Positions 7,350 through 16,078 are shown, numbered from the stretch's first letter. The stretch is 42,103 nt of DNA from Butyrivibrio sp. (GCA_017620235.1 JAFZQT010000140.1:1-42103); one strand, 5' to 3'. Numbers and translations are program-made. The notes: generated by a model not told the origin, from the letters alone.

Positions 7350-8090
7350 ATGGAAAAAGGTTTTAGAAAGAAGTCGGGTAGGCAGATACCCGAAGGCGAG
7401 GTTATTACCCTCGACCATGTAACGAAGTCGTATTCATCATCGGGTGCACCGGCACTTAACGACGTTACTCTTCACATTAAAAAAGGTGAGTTTGTATTCA
7501 TCGTAGGAGATAGCGGATCCGGTAAGTCCACTCTCATCAAGCTTCTTTTGAGAGAGCTTGTTCCTACAAGCGGTGAGATTACAGTTTTGGGTTATAACCT
7601 GAATAAGATTAAACATTCTAAGATTCCAAAGTTTAGACGTAATCTTGGAATAGTATTCCAGGATTTCAGACTTCTCAAGGACAGAAATGTATACGAGAAT
7701 GTAGCATTTGCTCAGAGAATTGTTCAAACATCTACAAGGGAAATAAAGAGAAATGTTCCTTCTATACTTGCGACAGTAAATCTTGCGGGCAAGTATAAGA
7801 GCAAGATAAATCAGTTATCCGGAGGAGAGCAGCAGAGAGTTGCTCTTGCGAGAGCACTTATCAACAAGCCGACTATTCTTTTGGCGGATGAGCCTACCGG
7901 AAATCTGGACCCCAATAATTCATGGGAAATAATGGGCCTTATGGAAAAAATCAATGAAAGTGGCACTACTGTCATTGTTGTTACACACAACAGGGAAATA
8001 GTAAATGCCATGAAGAAGCGCGTTGTAACCATGAAGAAGGGCGTTATCATAGAAGACGAGGAAGAAGGTACATATATCGATGAGGATTAA
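7350..8090 (+). CDS. ftsE: Cell division ATP-binding protein FtsE
   Basis: ABC-type ATPase of the FtsEX complex, which sits at the division site and controls peptidoglycan hydrolases by conformational change. The 246 residues include Walker A GDSGSGKST (53-61), a Q-loop in FQDFRLL, signature LSGGEQQRVALARA, Walker B ILLADEPTG and the H-loop VTHN. It has a short N-terminal extension of about 18 residues and an acidic tail. The stop overlaps the ftsX start by 11 bp, indicating coupled translation. A GGGGAG site lies at 7338-7343. Confidence 0.95.
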   Translation: MEKGFRKKSGRQIPEGEVITLDHVTKSYSSSGAPALNDVTLHIKKGEFVFIVGDSGSGKSTLIKLLLRELVPTSGEITVLGYNLNKIKHSKIPKFRRNLGIVFQDFRLLKDRNVYENVAFAQRIVQTSTREIKRNVPSILATVNLAGKYKSKINQLSGGEQQRVALARALINKPTILLADEPTGNLDPNNSWEIMGLMEKINESGTTVIVVTHNREIVNAMKKRVVTMKKGVIIEDEEEGTYIDED

Positions 8091-8976
8091 TAGTTTCTTT
8101 TATACCATTGGACAGGGATTTAAGAACTTAGGTAGAAATAAATGGTATACCCTTGCTTCTATTGCAACGATAGGCGCATGTCTTTTCCTGTTTGGTCTGG
8201 TTTTTTCAATAATCAACAACATTCAATATTTTGTCCATACGGCTGAGGAAGGTGTCTCCGTTACTGTCTTCTTTAACGAAGGAGTAAGCGAAGATCAGAT
8301 ACTTGCGGTTAAGACTGATCTGGAGAAACGTCCTGAAGTAAGACAGATAAATTATATCGATCCCGAAACTGCATGGGAGGAGTTCAAGAACAGCTATCTC
8401 GTAGAGTACGCAGACGGATTTACTGAGAACCCTCTTGCAGATTCTGCCAGTCTTGAGATTTATCTTAATGATGTATCCTTGCAGGGCGCTCTGGTTACAT
8501 ACATAGAGAGCATTGACGTTGTCAGAGAGATAAACAGATCTGAGATTACTGCAGATACACTTAGTGGACTTAATAAGCTCATGGCGTATGTTTCCATGGG
8601 AATTATAATTATTCTTTTGCTTGTTTCGATCTTCCTTATCAGCAATACGGTAACCATGGGTATTGCTGTCAGAAAAGACGAGATAAACATTATGAAATAT
8701 ATAGGAGCGACGGATTTCTTCGTAAGAGCACCTTTCGTGGTAGAAGGAATTATGATCGGAATCATTGGTTCGCTCATTCCTTTGCTGATTTTATATTATG
8801 TTTACGGTAGCGCAATTAATTACGTGCACACGCAGTTTGCTATGCTTGCAAGTATTTTACCGTTCCTGCCTGTTGAGCAGATCTATAGCCAGCTCGTACC
8901 TATTTCTCTGGCAATCGGAATCGGTATTGGCTTTATGGGTAGTTTCACAACAGTTAGAAAGCATTTGCACGTGTGA
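8080..8976 (+). CDS. ftsX: Cell division membrane protein FtsX
   Basis: Permease-like partner of FtsE, 298 residues with four membrane segments: one near residues 22-46, then three in the C-terminal half (about 168-190, 220-245 and 265-290). The extracellular loop between TM1 and TM2 (about 50-165) is the part known to contact hydrolase activators. The C-terminal FtsX fold includes MGIAVRKDEINIMKYIGA. It overlaps ftsE by 11 bp, and an EnvC-like M23 protein follows after 27 bp, a probable partner of the extracellular loop. Confidence 0.94.
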   Translation: MRINSFFYTIGQGFKNLGRNKWYTLASIATIGACLFLFGLVFSIINNIQYFVHTAEEGVSVTVFFNEGVSEDQILAVKTDLEKRPEVRQINYIDPETAWEEFKNSYLVEYADGFTENPLADSASLEIYLNDVSLQGALVTYIESIDVVREINRSEITADTLSGLNKLMAYVSMGIIIILLLVSIFLISNTVTMGIAVRKDEINIMKYIGATDFFVRAPFVVEGIMIGIIGSLIPLLILYYVYGSAINYVHTQFAMLASILPFLPVEQIYSQLVPISLAIGIGIGFMGSFTTVRKHLHV

Positions 8977-9003
8977 TCAGATGATTAGAAGGAAGATCGT
9001 AAG

Positions 9004-10227
9004 TTGAACAGATTACATAAAGGCAAGTTTAAACGGGTATTTCTGGTGCTTGCTTGTGTCATGATCTTTTTGTTTACTTTTAAAACCGATGGGATTATAG
9101 TGTCAGCAGAGGTTACCGAAGAAAGTATTAAAGCCAAAAAAGATCAGATAAAAAAGCAGAAAGAGCAAAGAGATAGCCTGAATACTGCAAAGACGGATCT
9201 TGAAAAGTTAAAACAAGGGCTTGAAAAAGATAAGTCAGATCTAAAAAAATATATTTCAGAACTTGATGCTTCCTTGACAGAAATACAGAGAAAGATAGAT
9301 GATCTTAACGATACTATCGGTAAAAAAGAGGCTGAGATCAAGAAGACAGGCGAAGAGTTGGACGAAGCTGAGCGTACTCAGGAAGCCCAATACGAGGCAA
9401 TGAAGAAGCGCATAAAGTTCATGTATGAGCGAAGCAATAAGCTTTATTTTGAACTTTTTGTCGATACCGGAAGTTTTGCGGACATGCTTAACAAGGCTGA
9501 ATATATTGAGATGATCGCTTCTTATGACAGGAAAAAGCTAAATGAGTATATAGCGACTACAGAGCTTATAGCACTCAATAAGCAGGTTCTTGAGGAAGAA
9601 AAAGAAACTCTCGATCTGGCAAAGTCAAGTAAAGAGGAAGAAGAGGGCAAGATGCAGACTCTTATTGACGCCAAGGGAGTCGAGCTCAATAATGTTGCGA
9701 CTGACATTAAGAGCAAAGAAGCTGCTATTGCTGAGTATGATGCTGAGATAAAGGCTGAGAATGCTACAATCGCTGCTCTTGAAAAAGAGGTGGCAGCAGA
9801 TGAGGCGGCTTTAAACAGCAGACATAAGTATGACGGTGGAATGTTTACATTTCCTTGTCCGAATTATTCCAGAGTATCTGATGAGTTTGGCATGAGGGTT
9901 CATCCTACACTTGGAATAAATAAGATGCATAATGGTGTGGATTTTGCAGCACCTGCGGGATCAGCCATTTTGGCGGCTTATGCCGGAACAGTGGTTGCCG
10001 CCGATTATAACGGAACAATGGGTAATTACGTAATGATCAATCATGGAGATGGTCTTTATACGATATATATGCATTGTTCTGCTGTTTATGTTTCCAAGGG
10101 ACAGGATGTTGGTGCCGGTACAAAGATTGCTGCGGTAGGTTCTACCGGAAGGTCGACAGGTAACCATCTTCATTTTGGTGTAAGACTTAACGGAGAGTAT
10201 GTTAGTCCATGGAATTATCTAAAATAA
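9004..10227 (+). CDS. EnvC-like murein hydrolase activator / M23 (LytM) peptidase
   Basis: A secreted 407-residue protein. The start is a TTG at 9004 with GGAAGA 7 bp upstream. Residues 1-36 form a signal peptide (basic start, then VFLVLACVMIFLFTF, likely cut after VSAEV-like residues). Residues ~37-275 are a long two-part coiled coil. Residues ~285-405 are a LytM domain. The zinc ligands look intact: H...D in MHNGVDFAAP and the HLHFG motif. EnvC-type proteins with degenerate sites only activate amidases, but this site looks competent, so it may cleave peptidoglycan itself. Its place directly after ftsEX matches FtsEX control of a coiled-coil hydrolase (as PcsB or CwlO). Confidence 0.9.
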   Translation: MNRLHKGKFKRVFLVLACVMIFLFTFKTDGIIVSAEVTEESIKAKKDQIKKQKEQRDSLNTAKTDLEKLKQGLEKDKSDLKKYISELDASLTEIQRKIDDLNDTIGKKEAEIKKTGEELDEAERTQEAQYEAMKKRIKFMYERSNKLYFELFVDTGSFADMLNKAEYIEMIASYDRKKLNEYIATTELIALNKQVLEEEKETLDLAKSSKEEEEGKMQTLIDAKGVELNNVATDIKSKEAAIAEYDAEIKAENATIAALEKEVAADEAALNSRHKYDGGMFTFPCPNYSRVSDEFGMRVHPTLGINKMHNGVDFAAPAGSAILAAYAGTVVAADYNGTMGNYVMINHGDGLYTIYMHCSAVYVSKGQDVGAGTKIAAVGSTGRSTGNHLHFGVRLNGEYVSPWNYLK

Positions 10228-10250
10228 AATCGGACAGGAGATAAAGAACA

Positions 10251-11528
10251 TTGGAAAACGAAAATATCGAGAATAATGAGCTGGCTGAAAAGCCGGCAAG
10301 TATTGAAACAGAAGAAGAGAAGAAGCTTAAAAGAAGATTTATGAGCGGAATTCTCATTGGAGCACTCTGTGCGTTATTCATTTTTACGGCAGGTGCAATC
10401 TGTTTTGTTTTGGCGACAGGAATCCATGCCGGAGGTCAGAATGAAAACGGAGTTTTGAACAGCGAAACAATCAAAAAGGTTAAGCTGCTTGAGAACCTGG
10501 TTGATACCAATTACTACAAAGATGATGTGGATAAGAGTACTCAAGCTGAGGGAATCTACAAGGGATTTATAGATTCTTTGGGAGATCCGTACTCGGTTTA
10601 CTATACAGCGAATGAGCTTGAAGAGCTTAAGGCTGTTACCAAAGGTGTTTATTACGGAATCGGCGCCTATGTTTCAATGGATCAGGAAAAGAATGCACCT
10701 GTCATAACAGGTGTTATGGAAGGGAGCCCGGCAGAAGAAGCGGAACTCATGGAAGGCGATATAATCTATGAGGTCAACAAGGAGAATACGCAGGGACTTA
10801 CTCTTGACGAAGTAGTGGCAAAGATTAAGGGTGAAAAAGGAACTTCCGTACATCTTACCTTGATAAGAGATGGTTCGGCAGAAAATGTTGAAGTTGATGT
10901 TACCAGAAATGAGATACAGGTTCCTACAGTATCAACTGAACTTCTGAAAGACGGAATCGGATATCTTAAGATCTCTGAGTTTGATGAGATCACAACAGAT
11001 CAGTTTACAGAGGGACTTGCAGAGCTTCGTGCAGGTGGTATTAAGGGACTTATTATTGACCTTAGAAGCAATCCCGGAGGAAATCTCGTTACTGTTTGTG
11101 ATATAGCAAGACAGCTTCTTCCAAAGGGTAATATCGTATACACTGTGGACAGAGAAGGAAACAAACAGGATTATACCTGTGACGGAAGCCGTCAGATAGA
11201 TATTCCTGTTGTTGTTCTTATCAATCAGTATTCTGCAAGTGCTTCCGAGATACTTGCAGGAGCAATCAAGGATTACGGTATAGGTAAGCTTGTAGGTGTT
11301 AAGACATTTGGAAAAGGAATCGTTCAGAGCGTATTCGATCTTAATGACGGAACAGCAGTTAAGCTTACGGTAAGCGATTACTACACTCCTAACGGATACA
11401 ATATCCACGGAATAGGTATTGAACCTGATGTAGAGGTTGAACTTGATATCGAGAAAGCTCAGAGAGACAAGGTCGACAATCAGAAAGAGAAGGCGATCGA
11501 GGTAATGAAGGAGCTTCTTGACAAGTAA
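10251..11528 (+). CDS. S41 family C-terminal processing peptidase (CtpA/CtpB type)
   Basis: Serine protease acting outside the membrane on C-terminal ends of target proteins. The start is a TTG at 10251 with GGAG at 10237-10240; no ATG lies near. Residues ~33-57 form one membrane anchor. A PDZ domain (about 118-205, with YYGIGAYVS and GSPAEEA) precedes the S41 core. The catalytic Ser lies in the SASASE segment, with Lys in FGKG and Gln four residues later, the Ser/Lys/Gln arrangement of CtpB. It follows the M23 protein by 23 bp, and co-transcription with ftsEX suggests turnover of cell wall enzymes, by inference from other Ctp proteases. Confidence 0.93.
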   Translation: MENENIENNELAEKPASIETEEEKKLKRRFMSGILIGALCALFIFTAGAICFVLATGIHAGGQNENGVLNSETIKKVKLLENLVDTNYYKDDVDKSTQAEGIYKGFIDSLGDPYSVYYTANELEELKAVTKGVYYGIGAYVSMDQEKNAPVITGVMEGSPAEEAELMEGDIIYEVNKENTQGLTLDEVVAKIKGEKGTSVHLTLIRDGSAENVEVDVTRNEIQVPTVSTELLKDGIGYLKISEFDEITTDQFTEGLAELRAGGIKGLIIDLRSNPGGNLVTVCDIARQLLPKGNIVYTVDREGNKQDYTCDGSRQIDIPVVVLINQYSASASEILAGAIKDYGIGKLVGVKTFGKGIVQSVFDLNDGTAVKLTVSDYYTPNGYNIHGIGIEPDVEVELDIEKAQRDKVDNQKEKAIEVMKELLDK

Positions 11529-11550
11529 AAAAATAAATAGTATTATCTGA

Positions 11551-11580
11551 AACTGTGCTAATTCTTTGGCACAGTTTTCT
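11551..11580 (+). terminator. Rho-independent terminator of the ftsEX run
   Basis: AACTGTGC (11551-11558) pairs with GCACAGTT (11569-11576), followed by a T-rich tract (TTTTCTTTT). Confidence 0.8.
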
Positions 11581-11634
11581 TTTGCCCATTTCGGGTAATT
11601 TTTCCATTTTTAGGTTTTTGAAAGCAGGGAAGTT

Positions 11635-12423
11635 ATGAAAGTCAAAGCGTGTATTTACACTGACGCCGGTAAAAGCCGTAAGATAAATCAGGATTCGGTG
11701 TTGGTGAAAGTTGCAAATTCGGAGAAGCTTGGAAGAATCTCTTTTGTTGCGGTATGTGATGGAATGGGAGGTTTGCCGAAGGGAGAGGTTGCGAGCTGCA
11801 AGGTAGTCAGGTCATTGGAGAACTGGTTTCATGAAGAGCTTGCTCTTATGCAGGATCTTGAGCCTGATAGATTGTGGGATGTGATAGAAGTGTCATGGCG
11901 AAGGCTTGTTGCTAGGATTGGCGGAGAACTTAAAAGATATGCCAAGCACAGGAAAATCAACCTTGGAACGACGCTTACAGCTCTTTTACAGATAGGTGAC
12001 AGGTACATGATCATGAATATTGGAGATTCCAGGATATATGTTGCTTCAAAGGGGAGTGTAAAAAAGCTTACGAAAGATCACAGCGTTTTGCAGAAGAAAC
12101 TAGACGAAGGAAGCATTACAGAGAAAGAAGCACTAAACGATAAAGAAAAGAGCGTTCTCCTTAAATGCCTTGGCTCAATGAGAGCTCCTGAACCGGATAT
12201 AACGCGGGGCATTATTGAAAATGATTCTACCGTGATCGCATGCTCTGATGGATTCTGGAGAACTATGAAAAAGAATGAGCTTTACAATATGCTTTGTCCA
12301 CAGATGTGTGTTACATCGGAGGATATGCTGGATGCATGTAAGAAGCTGGTAAAAGCTGCATATGACAGGAATGAAACTGATAACATATCTGTCGCTGCCC
12401 TGTGCATGGAGCTAGGCGCATGA
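11635..12423 (+). CDS. PP2C family serine/threonine phosphatase
   Basis: Cytoplasmic metal-dependent protein phosphatase, 262 residues, the usual length of bacterial PrpC/Stp. Metal-binding acids are in place: D20 in KINQDS, D42 in CDGMGG, D205 in SDGFW and D249 in ETDNIS. The TTLTALL and MNIGDSRIY motifs are also present. It should remove phosphate from targets of the adjacent kinase, whose start overlaps its stop as ATGA. No strong Shine-Dalgarno is seen beyond AGCAGGGAAG just before the ATG. Confidence 0.92.
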   Translation: MKVKACIYTDAGKSRKINQDSVLVKVANSEKLGRISFVAVCDGMGGLPKGEVASCKVVRSLENWFHEELALMQDLEPDRLWDVIEVSWRRLVARIGGELKRYAKHRKINLGTTLTALLQIGDRYMIMNIGDSRIYVASKGSVKKLTKDHSVLQKKLDEGSITEKEALNDKEKSVLLKCLGSMRAPEPDITRGIIENDSTVIACSDGFWRTMKKNELYNMLCPQMCVTSEDMLDACKKLVKAAYDRNETDNISVAALCMELGA

Positions 12424-13406
12424 AAGATATAAAAAGATACAGGATAATAAAGAAAATCGGAGAGGGTGGAACAAGCGAGGTCTATGTGGCGCGCGATAAG
12501 CGTACCGGCAAAAAGGTGACGGTCAAGGCATTGAAGGAGACAGGGAGAGGTGCTTTCAAGGCGAAGCTGTCACTGGAAGATGAGTCTAAGATGCTAAGAA
12601 GCCTTAATCATCCGAGAATACAAAAACTTGTGGACTACGAAGAAGGATTCATGGTGACGGAGCATATTTCGGGATATAGCCTATCAGAGAGGCTTCGGGT
12701 GAACGGTGTCTTTTCCGAAAAAGAGACAGTCGAAATTGCGATTGAGATTATCGGGATTCTCAAGTATCTTCACGGTCTGCGTGAACCTGTGATATACAGG
12801 GATCTCAAGCCCGCAAATATCATTGTTGGTAAGGATGGAAAGGTTTATTTGATAGATTTTGGAGCAGCAAGGATTTACAGGCGAGGTGAGAAATCGGACA
12901 CATCGTATCTTGGAACTGTGGGTTTTGCAGCACCTGAGCAGTATGGGACACTTGGTCAGACCGATCCCAAGACAGATATTTACTGCTTTGGAATGACTCT
13001 TTTACAAATGACAACAGGGATGGATATTAAGAACGAAGCGGCTCTTGAGAATTTTAAGTTAAACGGAGCTTCGAAGCTTTCCGAAGATTTTGTAAAGATA
13101 ATAAATAAGTGCATAAAGCCTGAACGCAATGACAGGTTTAAGTCCTGTGCCGAGATAGAGAAAGCTCTTTTGGACAGCATTGTGAAAAGAAAAAGGAGCG
13201 GGATAGTTAGATATTTGAAAAGAGGTGTGGCGGCAGCAGCTTTGGCAGCGGTGATGTCAGGGGCAATCCTGTATGCGAAACCTGTCATAAGCTATGTTAC
13301 ATGTGATGCAAAAGAGCGCATGCCTGCATTTAAGGGAAGGCTTTATGTTGCGAAGGAGAGAATAACAGAATTTATAGACAAAGAATTTTTGAAGGAGGGA
13401 AAATGA
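12420..13406 (+). CDS. Membrane-anchored serine/threonine protein kinase without PASTA repeats
   Basis: The start chosen is ATG 12420, overlapping the phosphatase stop (ATGA); an in-frame ATG at 12402 would overlap more and adds only six residues. The kinase domain (about residues 7-255) has the glycine loop GEGGTSEVY, K36, the catalytic loop YRDLKPANI (D128, with Tyr in place of the His of HRD) and DFG (D146). A single membrane segment lies at about 266-288, followed by a short extracytoplasmic tail of about 40 residues. PrkC/Stk1 proteins carry PASTA repeats there; these are absent, so muropeptide sensing by PASTA is unlikely. Phosphatase, kinase and the next small membrane protein form one coupled unit. 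Confidence 0.9.
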   Translation: MKDIKRYRIIKKIGEGGTSEVYVARDKRTGKKVTVKALKETGRGAFKAKLSLEDESKMLRSLNHPRIQKLVDYEEGFMVTEHISGYSLSERLRVNGVFSEKETVEIAIEIIGILKYLHGLREPVIYRDLKPANIIVGKDGKVYLIDFGAARIYRRGEKSDTSYLGTVGFAAPEQYGTLGQTDPKTDIYCFGMTLLQMTTGMDIKNEAALENFKLNGASKLSEDFVKIINKCIKPERNDRFKSCAEIEKALLDSIVKRKRSGIVRYLKRGVAAAALAAVMSGAILYAKPVISYVTCDAKERMPAFKGRLYVAKERITEFIDKEFLKEGK

Positions 13407-13639
13407 TTATTTTTTTATATACTTTCGTAATGATCTTTATAGGGATCATGATGATATTGGGGTTTGCAAGTTTCCTTACAAAGGACGGGGCAAAAATAGA
13501 GGTGCCGGAAGGTGATGTAACGGCCGCAATGTGCACTACTCAGCTGCTTGACCATATTGATGCAAAGAGAAATTCTTTTTGCGATGATTTCGTAATAGAA
13601 CAGGATATGGTCTACACATATGACTCATTTAATCTTTGA
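13403..13639 (+). CDS. Small single-pass membrane protein of the kinase operon
   Basis: A 78-residue protein whose ATG overlaps the kinase stop (ATGA at 13403-13406), with GGAGGG upstream (13396-13401). Residues 1-25 form one very hydrophobic helix, leaving a ~50-residue acidic soluble part with two cysteines (ATAAMCTTQ and NSFCDDF). I do not recognise a family. Tight coupling to the kinase suggests it may be a partner, substrate or modulator of that membrane kinase; this is inference from position only. Confidence 0.6.
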   Translation: MIIFLYTFVMIFIGIMMILGFASFLTKDGAKIEVPEGDVTAAMCTTQLLDHIDAKRNSFCDDFVIEQDMVYTYDSFNL

Positions 13640-13672
13640 TAATGGAGCGGTGAATCTAGCATACGGTTTATG

Positions 13673-13700
13673 TTGACGGAATGATATGATAAAATATTCT
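13673..13700 (+). promoter_or_regulatory. Candidate sigma-A promoter for the glycosyltransferase
   Basis: TTGACG at 13673-13678, a 16-bp spacer and TATTCT at 13695-13700, about 30 bp before the ATG. The -35 box is strong, the -10 box moderate. Confidence 0.4.
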
Positions 13701-13731
13701 TTGTTGATTTCATAATACAAAGAGGATATTT

Positions 13732-14664
13732 ATGGATATTTCAGTAGTTATCCCTGTATACGGATGCAGGGAAGCGGTACCCGAACTATATAAGAGACTT
13801 GTTGCGACTCTTGAAGCGGCAGGTAAATCCTTTGAGATAATCATGGTGGATGATCATTGTCCGCAGGGATCATGGGAAGAGATAGAGAAACTCTGTGCTA
13901 AGGATAATCGCGTGGTAGGCATAAAGCTGTCAAGGAACTTTGGACAGATGCGCGCTATTACTGCGGGACTTGAGAAATCTGTAGGTGATCTCGTCACTGT
14001 AATGGACTGTGATCTTCAGGACAGACCGGAGTTTTTGCCACTTTTCTTGGATAAGATAGAAGAGGGCTATGACATTGTATATTCCAAGCGAAAAGACAGA
14101 AAGGATACCTTTATAGTAAAGGCTCTATCAAGATCTTTTTATGCAGTATACAATAAGCTTTCAGATATGAAGTACGACTTCGAGGTCGGAAACTACAGTA
14201 TCGCCAAAAGAAAAGTTGTAGATGCTTTTCTTGAGATGAAGGAGCAGAACAGGGATTACATCATGTTCCTGATGTGGCTTGGTTACAATGACACGACCAT
14301 TGAGCTTGAGTCGGATGAAAGATTTGCGGGAAAATCATCTTATACCTTCAGCAAAAAAGTGAATCTTGCTGTCAGCCTTATTACCGCTCAGTCCAACAAA
14401 CCGTTGTTTATTGCGGTAAAGCTGGGATTTATACTTTCTTTCGCAGCGTTTTTATTCTTGATCTATCTTGTTATCAGGAATTATACTTTAAAAGATCTGG
14501 ATATAGGCTGGCCTTCGGTCATTGCTTCGATATACATGATGGGCGGACTTATGCTCAGCGCCTTGGGAATAGTCGGGATATATATTGGAAATATCTTTTC
14601 CGAGAGTAAAGGGAGACCAATTTACGTTATTGATGAAATATTAAACCGACATGAAGAGGAGTAG
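13732..14664 (+). CDS. Family 2 glycosyltransferase with two C-terminal membrane helices (GtrB/DPM1-like)
   Basis: A 310-residue membrane-bound glycosyltransferase. The GT-A domain (1-~215) begins ISVVIPVYGC, with VDDHCPQGS for nucleotide binding and the metal site in MDCDLQDRPE. RNFGQMRAITAG is also typical of the polyprenyl-phosphate sugar transferases. Two membrane helices follow (about 228-252 and 265-290). Such enzymes usually move a sugar from a nucleotide onto a lipid carrier on the cytoplasmic face. It is 3 bp upstream of an ATP-grasp gene, likely co-transcribed. AGAGG lies at 13721-13725. Confidence 0.87.
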   Translation: MDISVVIPVYGCREAVPELYKRLVATLEAAGKSFEIIMVDDHCPQGSWEEIEKLCAKDNRVVGIKLSRNFGQMRAITAGLEKSVGDLVTVMDCDLQDRPEFLPLFLDKIEEGYDIVYSKRKDRKDTFIVKALSRSFYAVYNKLSDMKYDFEVGNYSIAKRKVVDAFLEMKEQNRDYIMFLMWLGYNDTTIELESDERFAGKSSYTFSKKVNLAVSLITAQSNKPLFIAVKLGFILSFAAFLFLIYLVIRNYTLKDLDIGWPSVIASIYMMGGLMLSALGIVGIYIGNIFSESKGRPIYVIDEILNRHEEE

Positions 14665-14667
14665 CAC

Positions 14668-15804
14668 ATGAAAAAGATAGCGATAATCGGCGCTTCATAT
14701 CTTCAGAATCCGCTGATATTAAAGGCAAAAGAAATGGGACTTGAAACGCACGTGTTTGCGTGGGGCGTTGGCGATGTAGGCGAGGCTACGGCTGATTTCT
14801 TTTACCCTATAAGCATTGTTGAAAAAGAAGCAATATGTGAGAAATGTAAAGAGATTGGAGTTGACGGGATATGCAGTATTGCATCGGATCTTGCGATGCT
14901 GACTGTCAACTATGTTGCAGATAAAATGGGACTTTCGGGCAATTCGCTTTCTTGCACGTACAAATCAACGAATAAGTTTGCGATGAGAAATGCCCTTACG
15001 GAAAAGAATGTTCCGTGCCCTAAATATGTTTTGGCAGATGACTCTGTCAATGTTGATGAGCTTGGATTTGAATATCCCATAATCGTTAAGCCGACGGACA
15101 GATCCGGAAGCAGAGCTGTGACAAAGCTTAAATCAAAGTCGGGAATTATGGCTGCGATCGCATCAGCCAGAGATGTGAGTTTCGAGAAAACGGCGATAAT
15201 CGAGGAGTTTGTTGAGGGAAAAGAGTACAGCGTGGAATGTATTTCCTATAACGGTAAGCATACGCTTCTTGCAGTGACTGAGAAGTTTACCACCGGAAGC
15301 CCCAACTTTATTGAGACGGGGCACTTTGAGCCTGCGCCTGTCGATGAAAAGACCTATGAGAATATCAAGACTGTGATATACGGTGCTCTTGATGCGCTTG
15401 AGATTGAGAACGGAGCGTCTCATTCAGAGATTCTTATCCGCGAAGACGGTGTTATTAAAATTGTTGAGATTGGCGGAAGAATGGGCGGCGACTGTATAGG
15501 AAGCTCTTTGGTACAGCTGACTACGGGCATTGATTTCGTGAAAGCGGTAATCGATGTTGCTCTTGGAAACGAGCCGGATCTCACTGTTGGAAAGAAGAAT
15601 AAAGCAGCAGGGATCAGATTTGTTTTTGGACAGAAAGATGCAGACTACTGCAAGGAAATCTGTGATAAGTACAAAGACCTGGTTGTTGAGAGCAGTGTAG
15701 AGGAAATCACAGACAGAAAAGTTGTGGACAGTTCCTCAAGATTCGGATACTTTATCGTGGCAGGCGATGATGAGAAGCTGATTCGTGATATTGTTGCAAA
15801 ATAA
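14668..15804 (+). CDS. ATP-grasp family carboxylate-amine ligase
   Basis: A 378-residue cytoplasmic enzyme. It has an N-terminal Rossmann-like pre-ATP-grasp domain (IAIIGASYLQNPLI), then an ATP-grasp fold with the Lys in PIIVKPTDRSGSR (about residues 135-147), the EEFVEGKEYSVE hinge and the metal-binding end SEILIREDGVIKIVEIGGR. The build is that of the carbamoyl-phosphate-synthase-like/PurK-like group. Such enzymes join a carboxylate to an amine through an acyl-phosphate; the substrate cannot be told. Linkage to a glycosyltransferase suggests modification of a surface sugar or lipid-linked intermediate. A terminator follows. Confidence 0.85.
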   Translation: MKKIAIIGASYLQNPLILKAKEMGLETHVFAWGVGDVGEATADFFYPISIVEKEAICEKCKEIGVDGICSIASDLAMLTVNYVADKMGLSGNSLSCTYKSTNKFAMRNALTEKNVPCPKYVLADDSVNVDELGFEYPIIVKPTDRSGSRAVTKLKSKSGIMAAIASARDVSFEKTAIIEEFVEGKEYSVECISYNGKHTLLAVTEKFTTGSPNFIETGHFEPAPVDEKTYENIKTVIYGALDALEIENGASHSEILIREDGVIKIVEIGGRMGGDCIGSSLVQLTTGIDFVKAVIDVALGNEPDLTVGKKNKAAGIRFVFGQKDADYCKEICDKYKDLVVESSVEEITDRKVVDSSSRFGYFIVAGDDEKLIRDIVAK

Positions 15805-15822
15805 AAAATAGTGAATATAGTG

Positions 15823-15882
15823 AAAAGCTTTATTGGATAGCTGTTTGAAAGGATGGTTATTCAATAGAGCTTTTTATTTTTG
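15823..15882 (+). terminator. Rho-independent terminator
   Basis: AAAAGCTTTATTGGATA (15823-15839) pairs, with small interruptions, with TATTCAATAGAGCTTTT (15859-15875), followed by a T-rich tract. Confidence 0.75.
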
Positions 15883-15902
15883 TTAAAAAATCGGAGATGA
15901 AA

Positions 15903-16078
15903 TTGGAACGAAGTGTGGCGGTTCCAAAAATATTACGAGATTTTTTACGCAAAATCAACAAAAATGTTCCAAAAAACTTGTAAGAAAGAGAGGAAATAAT
16001 ACATTTGCACAATTCATACTTGCAAATGTTACGAATATGTTGTAAATTTGCACTATAAGCAAATTGGAAACGATACCA
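15903..16078 (+). promoter_or_regulatory. Control region of the maltodextrin operon, with four dyads
   Basis: Within the 351-bp gene-free gap before the binding-protein gene are four dyads. (1) TTGGAAC (15903-15909) / GTTCCAA (15921-15927), 11-bp gap. (2) ACATTTGCA (16001-16009) / TGCAAATGT (16021-16029), 11-bp gap. (3) AATTTGC (16045-16051) / GCAAATT (16059-16065), 7-bp gap. (4) A LacI-family/cre-like operator, TGGAAACGATACCA (16065-16078). Dyad 4 matches the cre consensus TGWAANCGNTNWCA at 12 of 14 positions and is a likely site for CcpA or the LacI-type regulator encoded downstream. Possible -10 boxes are TAAATT (16043-16048, with TTGCAA at 16020-16025) and TATAAT (16119-16124); I cannot decide between them. 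Confidence 0.6.

Noticed and set aside
12402..12419. Earlier ATG for the kinase
   Set aside because: It adds six residues with no homology and a longer overlap; the ATGA overlap at 12420 is the common coupled arrangement.
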